A stretch of 13,241 bases of DNA from JANOAR01 sp031411235 (GCA_031411235.1 JANOAR010000259.1:1-13241), one strand, 5' to 3'; numbered from the stretch's first letter, positions 1-7,596 are shown. Program-made: numbers and translations. The notes: generated by a model not told the origin, from the sequence alone.

Positions 1-983
1 TTTTCCTTGCCGATGGTGATGCGCTTGGCTTTGCCGAGGTCGGTGAGTTCGATGGATTCGAGCTTCAAGCCGAGGTCTTCGGTGATGCAGCGGCCACCGG
101 TGAGGATGGCGATGTCTTCAAGCATGGCTTTGCGGCGGTCGCCGAAACCAGGTGCCTTGACGGCAACGATGTTGAGGGTGCCGCGCAGCTTGTTCACCAC
201 GAGGGTGGCGAGGGCTTCGCCTTCGACGTCTTCAGCGATGATGAGGAGGGGCTTGCCGGAACGGGCGACCTTCTCAAGGAGAGGGAGCATGTCCTTAAGG
301 GAGCTGATCTTCTTCTCGTTGATGAGGATGTAGGCGTTCTCAAGGGTAGCTTCCATCGTCTCTGGGTTGGTGACGAAGTAGGGGCTCAGATAGCCCTTAT
401 CGAACTGCATGCCTTCGACGACGTCGAGGGTGGTCTCAATGCTCTTGGCTTCTTCAACGGTGATCGTGCCTTCCTTGCCGACCTTGTCCATGGCTTCAGC
501 GATGATGTTGCCGATCTCGGTGTCCCAGTTGGCGGAGACGGTGGCGACCTGGGCGACTTCTTTGCTGTCGGTGACGGGGGTGCTGATCTTCTTCAACTCG
601 GCGACGATGGCTTCGGTGGCCTTCATGATGCCGCGCTGGAGCGAGGTGGGGTTGGCACCGGCGGTGACGTTGCGGAGGCCTTCGGAATAGATGGCTTCGG
701 CAAGGACGGTGGCGGTGGTGGTGCCGTCGCCAGCGATGTCGGAGGTCTTGCTGGAGACTTCCTTGATCAACTGAGCGCCCATGTTTTCATAGGGGCAGGA
801 GAGTTCGATTTCCTTGGCGACGGTGACGCCGTCCTTGGTGATCGTGGGGCTGCCGAATTTCTTTTCAAGGATGACGTTGCGGCCCGAAGGTCCGAGGGTG
901 GCCTTGACGGCGCGAGCGAGTTTCTTGACGCCGACGAGGAGGGCCTGACGTGCTGTTTCGTCGAATACGAGTTGTTTTGCCAT
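1..983 (-). CDS. groEL: Chaperonin GroEL, N-terminal 327 residues (cut by window edge)
   Basis: This is the large subunit of the cytosolic ATP-dependent folding chaperonin, which works as a double ring with the GroES lid. Reading down from an ATG at 983 gives MAKQLVFDETARQALLVGVK, the classic GroEL start, and the frame stays open to base 1. Visible signatures are the nucleotide-binding TLGPSGRNV near residues 29-37, the GDGTTTAT ATP-site motif at 85-92, an apical domain with EGMQFDKGYLSPYF, and the VKAPGFGDRRKAML stretch. The family is about 545 residues long, so roughly 220 C-terminal residues lie outside the window. It follows groES on the same strand after a 160-base spacer that carries three small palindromes. 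There is no Shine-Dalgarno sequence before the ATG. Identification is very secure; whether the C-terminus ends in a GGM tail cannot be seen. Confidence 0.97.
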   Translation of the reverse strand, partial: MAKQLVFDETARQALLVGVKKLARAVKATLGPSGRNVILEKKFGSPTITKDGVTVAKEIELSCPYENMGAQLIKEVSSKTSDIAGDGTTTATVLAEAIYSEGLRNVTAGANPTSLQRGIMKATEAIVAELKKISTPVTDSKEVAQVATVSANWDTEIGNIIAEAMDKVGKEGTITVEEAKSIETTLDVVEGMQFDKGYLSPYFVTNPETMEATLENAYILINEKKISSLKDMLPLLEKVARSGKPLLIIAEDVEGEALATLVVNKLRGTLNIVAVKAPGFGDRRKAMLEDIAILTGGRCITEDLGLKLESIELTDLGKAKRITIGKE

Positions 984-1070
984 AATGGATGAGGTGTGTC
1001 TTTAGACTGAGGTTGGAATGGGTTTGGAAAGGTAGAGCAGAGATGCTGCGGCGTCGGAGTGTGGGAAGCC

Positions 1071-1136
1071 GGGCAGGATGCCCGTTGCACTGGGGACAGG
1101 CTGGAAGCCTATCCGACTCTGACGGGCAGGATGCCC
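1071..1136. repeat. Three tandem 13-base palindromes in the groES-groEL spacer
   Basis: The spacer holds GGGCAGGATGCCC at 1071-1083, AGGCTGGAAGCCT at 1098-1110 and GGGCAGGATGCCC at 1124-1136, a period of 26-27 bases. Each can form a five-base-pair stem with a three-base GGA loop (UCC in the groESL transcript). The middle copy differs from the others in two stem pairs, and in both the partner base has changed too, so pairing is kept. The third copy lies seven bases beyond the groES stop codon. The flanks also resemble each other (a short ATCC/ACT stretch after the second and third copies). It may be a REP-like repeat family or an mRNA processing or stability element; nothing in the window decides between these. 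Confidence 0.75.
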
Positions 1137-1143
1137 ATCCTAC

Positions 1144-1443
1144 TTACTTGGTGACGATGCCGAGGATGTCGGTTTCGTTGAGGATGAGGTGGTCGTCGCC
1201 GTCGATCTTGATCTCGGTGCCGCCGTATTTGGAGATGAGGACGATGTCGCCGATCTTCACGGTGAAGAGGGTAGCAACGTCTTTGCCTTCATCGTCTTTG
1301 CCAACGCCGACGGCGATGACCTTAGCCTCTTGGGGCTTTTCCTTGGCGGTGTCGGGGAGGAAGATGCCGCCTGCGGTTTTTTCTTCGCTGACGGAGCGCT
1401 GGACGAGCACGCGGCGGCCCAGGGGTGTGATTGTGGTAGCCAT
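1144..1443 (-). CDS. groES: Co-chaperonin GroES
   Basis: This is the 10 kDa co-chaperonin that caps the GroEL ring as a heptamer in the cytosol. The 99-residue product begins MATTITPLGRRVLVQR, the usual GroES N-terminus. It has the mobile-loop region EEKTAGGIFLPDTAKEKPQ around residues 20-38, where the GIFLP segment is the GroEL-binding hydrophobic patch, and ends with the usual LNETDILGIV strand. Length and order match the family. It lies between dnaK (168 bases upstream) and groEL (160 bases downstream) on the same strand. The ATG is preceded by an A- and C-rich leader without a Shine-Dalgarno motif. The spacer to dnaK is long enough to hold its own promoter, but I could not pick a convincing one. 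Confidence 0.97.
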   Translation of the reverse strand: MATTITPLGRRVLVQRSVSEEKTAGGIFLPDTAKEKPQEAKVIAVGVGKDDEGKDVATLFTVKIGDIVLISKYGGTEIKIDGDDHLILNETDILGIVTK

Positions 1444-1509
1444 GTTTTTAGTGTGGTCTGTTCTTGGTTTGGGTTGGTTGTCTTGCGGTTTTGTTTCTCG
1501 CTCGGCTCT

Positions 1510-1542
1510 CCATCGTCACTCGCGAGTGGCGTGAGGCGATGG
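1510..1542. other. Hairpin-forming sequence upstream of groES
   Basis: CCATCG at 1510-1515 pairs with CGATGG at 1537-1542. TCAC at 1516-1519 can extend the stem with GTGA at 1531-1534, leaving a two-base bulge. Nested inside is a perfect 12-base palindrome, CACTCGCGAGTG (1517-1528), which would compete with the inner stem. It lies in the dnaK-groES spacer, about 70 bases before the groES start. No T tract follows on the minus strand, so it is not a standard intrinsic terminator. It does not match the CIRCE operator, which needs TTAGCACTC and GAGTGCTAA nine bases apart. It could be an operator, an attenuator or a processing site. Confidence 0.45.
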
Positions 1543-1571
1543 ATGGCCGGGCGGGGAAAGGGGGGAGGAAA

Positions 1572-1600
1572 TTATGAGTTATGAAGGATGAATTATGAAT
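1572..1600. repeat. Degenerate heptad repeat downstream of dnaK
   Basis: About four seven-base units read TTATGAG, TTATGAA, GGATGAA and TTATGAA, starting 12 bases beyond the dnaK stop codon. It is AT-rich in an otherwise G+C-rich stretch. Seven-base tandem repeats of this kind are noncoding sequence and vary in copy number in several bacterial groups. A second, different heptad array lies near 10759. No function can be read from it. Confidence 0.6.
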
Positions 1601-1611
1601 GGCGGAGGGGC

Positions 1612-3579
1612 TTACGCCTTGCCGCTCACATCCTCGAAGTCGGCATCGACGACTTTGCCTTTGGGTGGGGTGCTGCCGCTGGCGGGGGGGGCTTCGTTGT
1701 CTTCTGGGGCTCCGCCCATGCCGCCCATGTTGGCGAAGTCGGGCATTCCACCTGCGCCGCCAGCTCCACCGGCTGCTGCGGCAGCGGCTTGGTAGGCGGT
1801 GGCGAAGAGTTTTTCGAGTTCCTCGACGTGGCGCTTCATGCCGTCGTTGTCATTGGCTTCAATGGCGGCTTTGAGGGCGACGACTTTGTCGTTGAGCGGG
1901 GCGACTTGCTCGGCGGGGATTTTACCTTCCATGTCCTTGAGGCTTTTCTCAACTTCATGGGCGAGGGACTCGGCTTTGTTTTTGGTTTCGACGAGTTCCT
2001 TGCGGGCCTTGTCTTCCTCGGCGTGCTGCTCGGCGTCGCGCTTGGCTTTTTCGATTTCGTCGGGGGTCAAACCGGAGCTGCCAGCGATGCTGATGCGCTG
2101 CTCTTTGCCGCTGACTTTTTCTTTGGCCGATACGTTGAGGATGCCGTTGGTGTCGAGGTCAAAGGTGACTTCGATTTGTGGCGTGCCACGCGGCGAGGGC
2201 GGGATGCCGTCGAGCTTGAAGGTGCCGAGCTGCTTGTTGTCCTTGGACATGGGGCGCTCGCCTTGGAGGACGACGATCTCGACGCCGGGCTGGTTGTCGG
2301 CGTAGGTGCTGAAGACTTGGCTGTGCTTCTTGGGGATCGTGGTGTTGCGCGGGATCATCGGCGTGGCGATGCCGCCTGCGGTCTCGATGGCGAGGGTCAG
2401 CGGAGTCACGTCGAGGAGGAGCACGTCCTTCACGTCGCCTTTCAAAACACCGCCTTGGATGGACGCGCCGATGGCGACGACTTCATCGGGGTTGACGCCT
2501 TGGTGTGGGTCTTTGCCAGCGAGCTTGCGGGCGGTTTCGACGACCTTGGGCATACGGGTCATGCCGCCGACGAGGACGAGTTCATCGACCTGGGAGGCAG
2601 ACAATTTGCTGGCGGCGAAGCAGTCGCGGACGGGCTTGGTGGTGCGCTCGAAAAGTTCGTCGCAGATTTGTTCCATCTTGGAGCGGCTGAGGCTCTTCAT
2701 GATGTGCTTCGGCCCGCTGGCGTCGGCGGTGATGAAGGGGAGGTTCATCTCGTAGCTCTGCGCGGAGCTGAGGGCGATCTTGGCCTTCTCGGCTTCTTCG
2801 CGGATGCGCTGGAGAGCGTCGGGTTGCTTGCCGAGGTCGATGCCGCTTTCGGCTTTAAATTCGGCGATGACCCACTCGATGATTTTGCGATCCCAATCGT
2901 CGCCGCCGAGATGGGTGTCGCCGTCGGTGGCGAGCACTTCAAAGACGCCGTCGCCGATGTCGAGGATGGAGATGTCGAAGGTGCCGCCGCCAAGGTCATA
3001 CACAGCGATTTTTTCGTCGCTCTTGCTGTCCAAGCCGTAAGCGAGGGAGGCGGCGGTGGGCTCATTGATGATGCGGCGGACGGTGAGGCCGGCGATCTCG
3101 CCAGCGGCCTTGGTGGCGTTGCGCTGGGAGTCGTTGAAGTAGGCGGGGACGGTGATGACGGCCTCGGTGATCTTTTCGCCCAAGCGAGCTTCGGCGTCGG
3201 CCTTTAGCTTACTGAGGATCATGGCGCTGACTTCCTGGGGCGAGTAAGTCTTGGTCTCGCCGCCGACTTCGACCTGGACGTGGGCATCGCCATTGGCTGC
3301 GGCGACGATCTTGTAAGGCACGTTTTTGTCCACTTCAGACAGCTCGGCGAACTTGCGGCCCATGAGGCGCTTCACCGAGAAGACGGTGTTGCGGGGGTTG
3401 GTGACGGCCTGGCGCTTGGCGGCCTGGCCGACGACGCGTTCGCCCGATTTGGTGAAAGCAACGACGGAGGGTGTGGTGCGCGCGCCTTCGGAGTTCTCGA
3501 GGACGAGGGGCTTGCCTGCGTCGAGGACGGCCATGCAGGAGTTGGTGGTGCCGAGGTCAATGCCGAGAATCTTGCTCAT
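1612..3579 (-). CDS. dnaK: Hsp70 chaperone DnaK
   Basis: This is the ATP-dependent Hsp70 chaperone that binds exposed hydrophobic segments of cytosolic proteins, normally working with DnaJ and GrpE, neither of which is in the window. The 655-residue product has the phosphate-binding GIDLGTTNS at residues 6-14, DLGGGTFD at 195-202, VGGMTRMPKV at 337-346, and the interdomain linker VLLLDVTPLTL at 386-396. A substrate-binding beta domain follows, then a helical lid (about 505-600), an Ala/Gly/Met-rich flexible tail (about 597-625), and a C-terminal VVDADFEDV close to the family's usual ending. Length is slightly above E. coli DnaK (638). It is the first gene of the dnaK-groES-groEL cluster. The 331 bases upstream have no other gene and no CIRCE that I can find. 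No Shine-Dalgarno sequence precedes the ATG. Confidence 0.97.
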   Translation of the reverse strand: MSKILGIDLGTTNSCMAVLDAGKPLVLENSEGARTTPSVVAFTKSGERVVGQAAKRQAVTNPRNTVFSVKRLMGRKFAELSEVDKNVPYKIVAAANGDAHVQVEVGGETKTYSPQEVSAMILSKLKADAEARLGEKITEAVITVPAYFNDSQRNATKAAGEIAGLTVRRIINEPTAASLAYGLDSKSDEKIAVYDLGGGTFDISILDIGDGVFEVLATDGDTHLGGDDWDRKIIEWVIAEFKAESGIDLGKQPDALQRIREEAEKAKIALSSAQSYEMNLPFITADASGPKHIMKSLSRSKMEQICDELFERTTKPVRDCFAASKLSASQVDELVLVGGMTRMPKVVETARKLAGKDPHQGVNPDEVVAIGASIQGGVLKGDVKDVLLLDVTPLTLAIETAGGIATPMIPRNTTIPKKHSQVFSTYADNQPGVEIVVLQGERPMSKDNKQLGTFKLDGIPPSPRGTPQIEVTFDLDTNGILNVSAKEKVSGKEQRISIAGSSGLTPDEIEKAKRDAEQHAEEDKARKELVETKNKAESLAHEVEKSLKDMEGKIPAEQVAPLNDKVVALKAAIEANDNDGMKRHVEELEKLFATAYQAAAAAAGGAGGAGGMPDFANMGGMGGAPEDNEAPPASGSTPPKGKVVDADFEDVSGKA

Positions 3580-3910
3580 AAATCAGGTGGAGGGTTGTGA
3601 GGCGTTAGCGTGTGTGGGTCGAAAGAATTGCCCGTGGGGGGATTTGGGTGGTTGGCACGGGCGGGGAGAACCTTTGCTCATTGTGTGCCAGGAGGAGTGG
3701 TGGATGCTGCGATCCTTTGCTGGCAAGGGATTGCGCGTGGAGCAGCGCTTTCGACAAGCGGTGTTGTGTGCCGTTTTTGGTGTCAATGTGGCGCGAGTGG
3801 GCGGCTTGGCGTGCCTGTTTGGCGCAAGAATGCTGGAGCTGTGAACGAAGTCGCCGCGACCCTTCGAGGGGATCGCGGCGAGTCGGTGCAGAGTGGTAGG
3901 CAGCAGGGCT
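3580..3910. other. 331-base intergenic region upstream of dnaK
   Basis: No convincing gene is present; the open frames crossing it are short and have no family-like sequence. It must contain the dnaK promoter on the minus strand. A TTGACA reads on that strand at 3786-3781, but no acceptable -10 box lies 16-18 bases on, so I do not call it. I see no CIRCE operator and no sequence close to the sigma-32 consensus. The left end, nearest dnaK, is pyrimidine-rich on the coding strand. The right end holds the hairpin at 3851-3881. Confidence 0.6.
3851..3881 (-). terminator. Strong hairpin just after the DUF1549/DUF1553 gene
   Basis: TCGCCGCGA (3851-3859) is the exact reverse complement of TCGCGGCGA (3873-3881). 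Inside it CCCT (3860-3863) pairs with AGGG (3867-3870) around a TCG loop, leaving two unpaired bases. It begins 29 bases beyond the stop codon of the gene at 3911. The long stem suggests transcription termination or protection of the 3' end, but no run of T follows on the minus strand, so a typical intrinsic terminator is not shown. Confidence 0.5.
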
Positions 3911-6205
3911 CTACTGGATGAAGATGAACTGCTGGGTGTTCATCAGGGCGAAGATGAGGTCTTCGATCTGAGTGGTCTGGCCGTTGTCTTGGGCTTTGCT
4001 CCAGGCGGCTTTTTCGTTGGCCGTGGGCTTGCGGGAGAAGAGGGTGATGTAGGCGGCTTCGAGTTGCTCGTCAGGGTACTGGGCTCTGGCGAGGATGAGG
4101 CCGAGGGCGCTGTGCTTATCGAGAATCTTGGGCAGCAAGTCGCTGTTCATCAAGGCGAGGGCCTGGGGGACGGTGGCGTCGCTATTGGTGTTCTCGATGG
4201 TCTCGCGGTCGCTCTGGCCAAAGAGGCGGAGGTAGTGACCGTTCGGGGCAGGGCTGTTCATTTCGCTGGCACGGAGCCACTCGCGCATGGTGCGCTCGCG
4301 GCTGCGGGCGTAGTCCTTCTGCTGTTTTTCGGGGATGCCGAAGTAGCGGGCTTCGTCGAGGATTTGCTTCTGTTGAGCTTCGCGGACGGCTTCGCTGGGC
4401 TTGCCGTCATTGGGGGCGTAGCTTTGCATGGCGTTCATCATGGTCTCGCCGTTCATCATTTCGCCGCCAGCGGCTGCGATGACGGGGTCGCCGGGCTTGC
4501 CTGTGGCTTTTTCACCGGGCTTGAGGGAGGCTTGCTGGGCTTCGAGGCGCTTGATGCCGGGGACGAAGATGTTGTTGTTGACGGTGATGCGGCCTTCGCG
4601 CTGGAACTTGTTGAGTTCGGAGCCGAGTGCTTTGGCTTTGACCTTATCTTCGGCGACGCGGGCTTCGGCGATTTGCTTTTGCAGTTCGCGGGTCTTGTCG
4701 GCGCTGTTGCGGTAGTTGTTGGCGGCGACTTCGAGGCCTTTGACGATTTCATCGGGAGAGAGAACCCCGAGGGCGTCGTTGAGCTTTTTGACATTGGCGA
4801 TGCGCTTGGTCTCGAACTCACGAAGCGCGGCGTTGGGCATGTCGGGCGTGGGGTTCATGAGGGTGACGAAGCTGTCCCACATCTGCTCGGCGGACATGCG
4901 GCGGAGGACGGGGCCAGTGAAGTGGTAGTTCACGCCTGCGGGGACTTCTTCTTTGCTGACACTGCGCTGATAGGCTTGGGTGTTGTAGAGGATGCGCAGG
5001 TAGGCCTTCATGTCGAAATTGACGTCTTTGATGAGGCCTTCGAGGTGCTTCATGAGCACGGGGTTCATGGGCACGGTGGTGTCGAGGATTTCATCGACAG
5101 GCTCGATGAGGCCGAGGCCGAAGGCACGTTTCCACAAGCGGTTGGCGATGACGGTGGAGAAGCGGGGGTTGTCCTTGCTGGTCATCCATTTGGCGTAGCC
5201 TTCGACATCGCGGACGCCGTCGGCATGGGTGACGGGATTGCCGAACATGACACTGGCTTGGACGACGGACTTGGGCTTGGCGTCGGGGTAGGTGTAGTCG
5301 TGGGGGAGTTGCAGGTTGCGGTCGCGGTCGCTGAGGTTGGTGTAGCGGAGGGGGTCGCGGATGTCTTGGAAGGCTTGGCTATAATAGCCCTTTTCTTTTC
5401 TGGCTTTTTCTTGGGCCGTTTTCATCTCGGCCTTCTCAGCGTCGGTGAGGGTCTTATAGTTGATTTTGTTGCCGTCTTTGCCGCGATCAGGGGCGCGGTA
5501 TTTGTCGTCGATCATCTTGCGGGCGTCGGCGACTGGGCCCGTGCTGCCGTATTCGTTGCCGTTGATGCCGTAGGTGAAAGCGGCCATCTGGTAGAACTGC
5601 ATCTGCGTCCATTTATCGAAGGGATGGTTGTGGCATTGGGCGCACTCGATGCGGGTGCCGAGGAAGATGCGCGTGGTGTTGGCCATGTTGTCGAGCGGCA
5701 TGTTGCGGTCGCGCATGTAGTAGCCGATGGGGCTTCCATCCCAGACGTCGCCATTGGCGGTGATCATCTCGCTGACCATCTTGTCCCAGGGCTTATTGGT
5801 GCGAAGGCTGTCTTTGATCCATTTCAAATAAGCGGGGCCGGCAGGGCCACCACCTTGGGGGCTGGTTTGCGCCCGCAGGACATCGGCCCAGTAGTTGAAA
5901 AAGTTGAGCACGTAGCCTTCACCAGCGAGGAGCTTGTCGATAAGCTTGGCGCGTTTGGCGGGGTTTTTGTCGGCGAGGAATTCCTCGGTCTCGCGGTAAG
6001 TGGGGATGCGGCCCGAGATGTCGCAATAGATGCGGCGGACGAAGATTTCGTCGCTGGCGGGGGCGTTGCCTTTGAGCTTATTGGCAGCCCAGTCTTTGGC
6101 GAGCAGGGAGTCGATCTGCTTGGACGCAGCCGCAGTATCAATGCCCTTGGCTGTGGCAAGGCTAAGGGTGGCGAGGAGGAGGATGCCTGTGAGGAGCGAT
6201 TTCAT
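3911..6205 (-). CDS. Secreted DUF1549/DUF1553 protein with a CxxCH motif
   Basis: This 764-residue protein belongs to the DUF1549/DUF1553 group, which is very abundant in Planctomycetes and Verrucomicrobia and has no settled function. Residues 1-20 form a signal peptide (MKSLLTGILLLATLSLATAK). DUF1549 covers about 28-215, with RRIYCDISGRIPTY (57-70) and ECAQCHNHPFDKW (187-199); C188, C191 and H192 make a CxxCH that could bind heme or another metal. DUF1553 starts near NPRFSTVIANRLWKRAFGLG (346-365) and ends with a DATVPQALALMNS segment (676-688). Between them, about 455-640 is a charged, probably coiled-coil insertion with a Met/Gly-rich patch. Family members often have a DUF1501 gene next door; here there is none. 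The start is chosen for the signal peptide. It is transcribed divergently from the gene at 6388, and a hairpin follows its stop. Confidence 0.9.
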   Translation of the reverse strand: MKSLLTGILLLATLSLATAKGIDTAAASKQIDSLLAKDWAANKLKGNAPASDEIFVRRIYCDISGRIPTYRETEEFLADKNPAKRAKLIDKLLAGEGYVLNFFNYWADVLRAQTSPQGGGPAGPAYLKWIKDSLRTNKPWDKMVSEMITANGDVWDGSPIGYYMRDRNMPLDNMANTTRIFLGTRIECAQCHNHPFDKWTQMQFYQMAAFTYGINGNEYGSTGPVADARKMIDDKYRAPDRGKDGNKINYKTLTDAEKAEMKTAQEKARKEKGYYSQAFQDIRDPLRYTNLSDRDRNLQLPHDYTYPDAKPKSVVQASVMFGNPVTHADGVRDVEGYAKWMTSKDNPRFSTVIANRLWKRAFGLGLIEPVDEILDTTVPMNPVLMKHLEGLIKDVNFDMKAYLRILYNTQAYQRSVSKEEVPAGVNYHFTGPVLRRMSAEQMWDSFVTLMNPTPDMPNAALREFETKRIANVKKLNDALGVLSPDEIVKGLEVAANNYRNSADKTRELQKQIAEARVAEDKVKAKALGSELNKFQREGRITVNNNIFVPGIKRLEAQQASLKPGEKATGKPGDPVIAAAGGEMMNGETMMNAMQSYAPNDGKPSEAVREAQQKQILDEARYFGIPEKQQKDYARSRERTMREWLRASEMNSPAPNGHYLRLFGQSDRETIENTNSDATVPQALALMNSDLLPKILDKHSALGLILARAQYPDEQLEAAYITLFSRKPTANEKAAWSKAQDNGQTTQIEDLIFALMNTQQFIFIQ

Positions 6206-6387
6206 ACTTAGCGCTACAAACGTGGCTTGACGGTGGGATTTATCATGGCGGGCAGGCGGCGCAAAAGAAGGGCTGGTGGCGAGGGCGATGTTGGCGTGGT
6301 TTTTTGAGGTGCAGGGTCGCCCAGCTTCTACTTGTCAAGCCAGCATGAACCATCCTCTGTGCGGGCCTTTACGAATTCACCTTTATC

Positions 6388-7086
6388 ATGACGGTCAGCA
6401 CATTTTGGCAACAGGCATCCGCAGTTCTTATCTTCGGGACACTCACAAGCTGCAACACCTTCAAAAGCGTTGTCCACGCGATACCTTTACCCAGCCTGCC
6501 GAGTATCTCGATGCCAAAGCTTTCGTCGGTGACGAAGCTTATCCCTGGGATGAATGGCGATGACTCCGTGGGTAGTGATGATCCGAAAGTGCCTTTCGAT
6601 GCGCGCACCACGCTGGGGTATGGCCACACGCTGCGGCTCGAAGTCTATGAAGGCACGCGTGACGTGAAGACACGATTTAAAGACCTCGTGATGATTGATA
6701 AGCAGGGCATCGCTAAGATCGGCGACATCGGTTCGGCGAGAGTGGGCGGGCGCACATTGGCCGAGGCACGGCGGATGATCGAAGGGGTGTTTCGCACGGG
6801 GGGCTTTGCCGCTGCGCAGGTGAATGTGCATGTCATCTCGGTTGAAAATGTATCTGTGGTTTCAGTGGAAGGCGATGTCACGCAGCCTACCTCGCTGCCG
6901 CTGTGGGAGGGCATCACAGTGCGTGATGCCGTGCGTTATGCGGGGGGTCGCCCAGTTAAGTCGCGGGCGCAGGCGGTGTATGTTGCGCACGAAGGCAAGC
7001 GCCGCTTCTTCCCCAGCGAAGCCGCCGCAGATGATGCCATCGAGCTGCAACCGGGCGACATCGTCACACTCTCCGCCGACTTTTAA
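6388..7086 (+). CDS. Polysaccharide biosynthesis/export family lipoprotein
   Basis: The 232-residue product looks like a small relative of Wza, the outer-membrane polysaccharide export protein. An N-terminal hydrophobic stretch ends in the lipobox LTSC, so cleavage before Cys22 and lipid attachment are likely. Residues 23-75 are a low-complexity Pro/Ser linker. A polysaccharide export domain follows at about 78-150 (GHTLRLEVYEG, then IDKQGIAKIGDIGSARVGGR), then an SLBB-like beta-grasp segment at about 155-232 (VSVEGDVTQPTSLPLWEG, ending LQPGDIVTLSADF). The usual partners (Wzc-like kinase, glycosyltransferases, flippase) are missing from the window, so the exported substrate is unknown. The ATG at 6388 is chosen because it gives the complete lipoprotein signal; the leader before it has no G in its last 12 bases and no Shine-Dalgarno motif. 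The DoxX gene starts 27 bases after its stop. Confidence 0.85.
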   Translation: MTVSTFWQQASAVLIFGTLTSCNTFKSVVHAIPLPSLPSISMPKLSSVTKLIPGMNGDDSVGSDDPKVPFDARTTLGYGHTLRLEVYEGTRDVKTRFKDLVMIDKQGIAKIGDIGSARVGGRTLAEARRMIEGVFRTGGFAAAQVNVHVISVENVSVVSVEGDVTQPTSLPLWEGITVRDAVRYAGGRPVKSRAQAVYVAHEGKRRFFPSEAAADDAIELQPGDIVTLSADF

Positions 7087-7113
7087 TTTCTCCGTTACCT
7101 ACCTCTTTACATC

Positions 7114-7596
7114 ATGCTTTCATCTTTTGGTTCCAACAGTTCCAGCCGTGCGGGACACTCGCCTCTCAGCGCTTTTCGCACCGTGTCTTTGCTGCGCATA
7201 GGCACGGGTTTGGTGCTGTTTTTTTATTATGGCCTGGAGGCCATGATGCGCGGTTGGCAGTTTGCGTTGAAGCAAGTGCCGTGGACTTTTGCGGCGGATC
7301 TGGAGCGTGCGGCGATCTTGCCCGCGCCCAAGGTTTTCGCCGTGCTCGTCGCCATCATTGTGGTCGGGGTGTCGGTGAGTTGGACACTCGGGTTTCTGAC
7401 GCGGCTCTTCGCGGCGCTGTTTATTCCGGTGATCATCGGCGGCATGGTGGTCGGCGAGCGTTTGTCCATCCCTGGGCATGGCGAGCTGGGCATGCTCTAC
7501 CTCCTTATCGCCCTATCGCTGCTCATTTCTGGCTCGGGCACGGTCTCGCTCGATACCCTGTTTAAACTGGGCTCGGGGTTAAAGAAGCGCCGCTAG
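7114..7596 (+). CDS. DoxX-family inner-membrane protein
   Basis: This 160-residue protein has four likely transmembrane segments, at about residues 24-44, 72-92, 97-114 and 124-140. The layout matches the DoxX/DoxD-like family: LLRIGTGLVLFFYYGLEAM in the first helix, a tryptophan-containing loop, GFLTRLFA before the third helix and the ERLSIPGHGELGMLYLLIAL run in the fourth. DoxX proteins are small integral membrane proteins associated with quinone or thiol redox chemistry in some species; the role here is not known. It sits 27 bases after the export lipoprotein gene and nine bases before ruvC, so the three may share a transcript. The basic tail KKRR would face the cytoplasm. The ATG has no Shine-Dalgarno sequence. 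Confidence 0.82.
   Translation: MLSSFGSNSSSRAGHSPLSAFRTVSLLRIGTGLVLFFYYGLEAMMRGWQFALKQVPWTFAADLERAAILPAPKVFAVLVAIIVVGVSVSWTLGFLTRLFAALFIPVIIGGMVVGERLSIPGHGELGMLYLLIALSLLISGSGTVSLDTLFKLGSGLKKRR

Noticed and set aside
1071..1136. CsrA-binding hairpins (GGA in the loop) between groES and groEL
   Set aside because: The GGA is on the plus strand. The groESL message is transcribed from the other direction and would show UCC in the loops.
1588..3207. A 539-residue open frame on the plus strand opposite dnaK
   Set aside because: Long antisense frames opposite dnaK are a known annotation trap in G+C-rich genomes. The translation is low-complexity, and dnaK on the other strand is certain.
3600..3620. 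A CIRCE-like half-site (GTTAGCG) upstream of dnaK
   Set aside because: Only about half of the positions match, and there is no second half-site at the required nine-base distance.
3893..6211. A 772-residue open frame on the plus strand opposite the DUF1549/DUF1553 gene
   Set aside because: It is an antisense shadow. It lies codon for codon opposite a gene with clear family motifs, and its product is a Gly/Val/Ala/Asp-rich sequence without recognisable domains.
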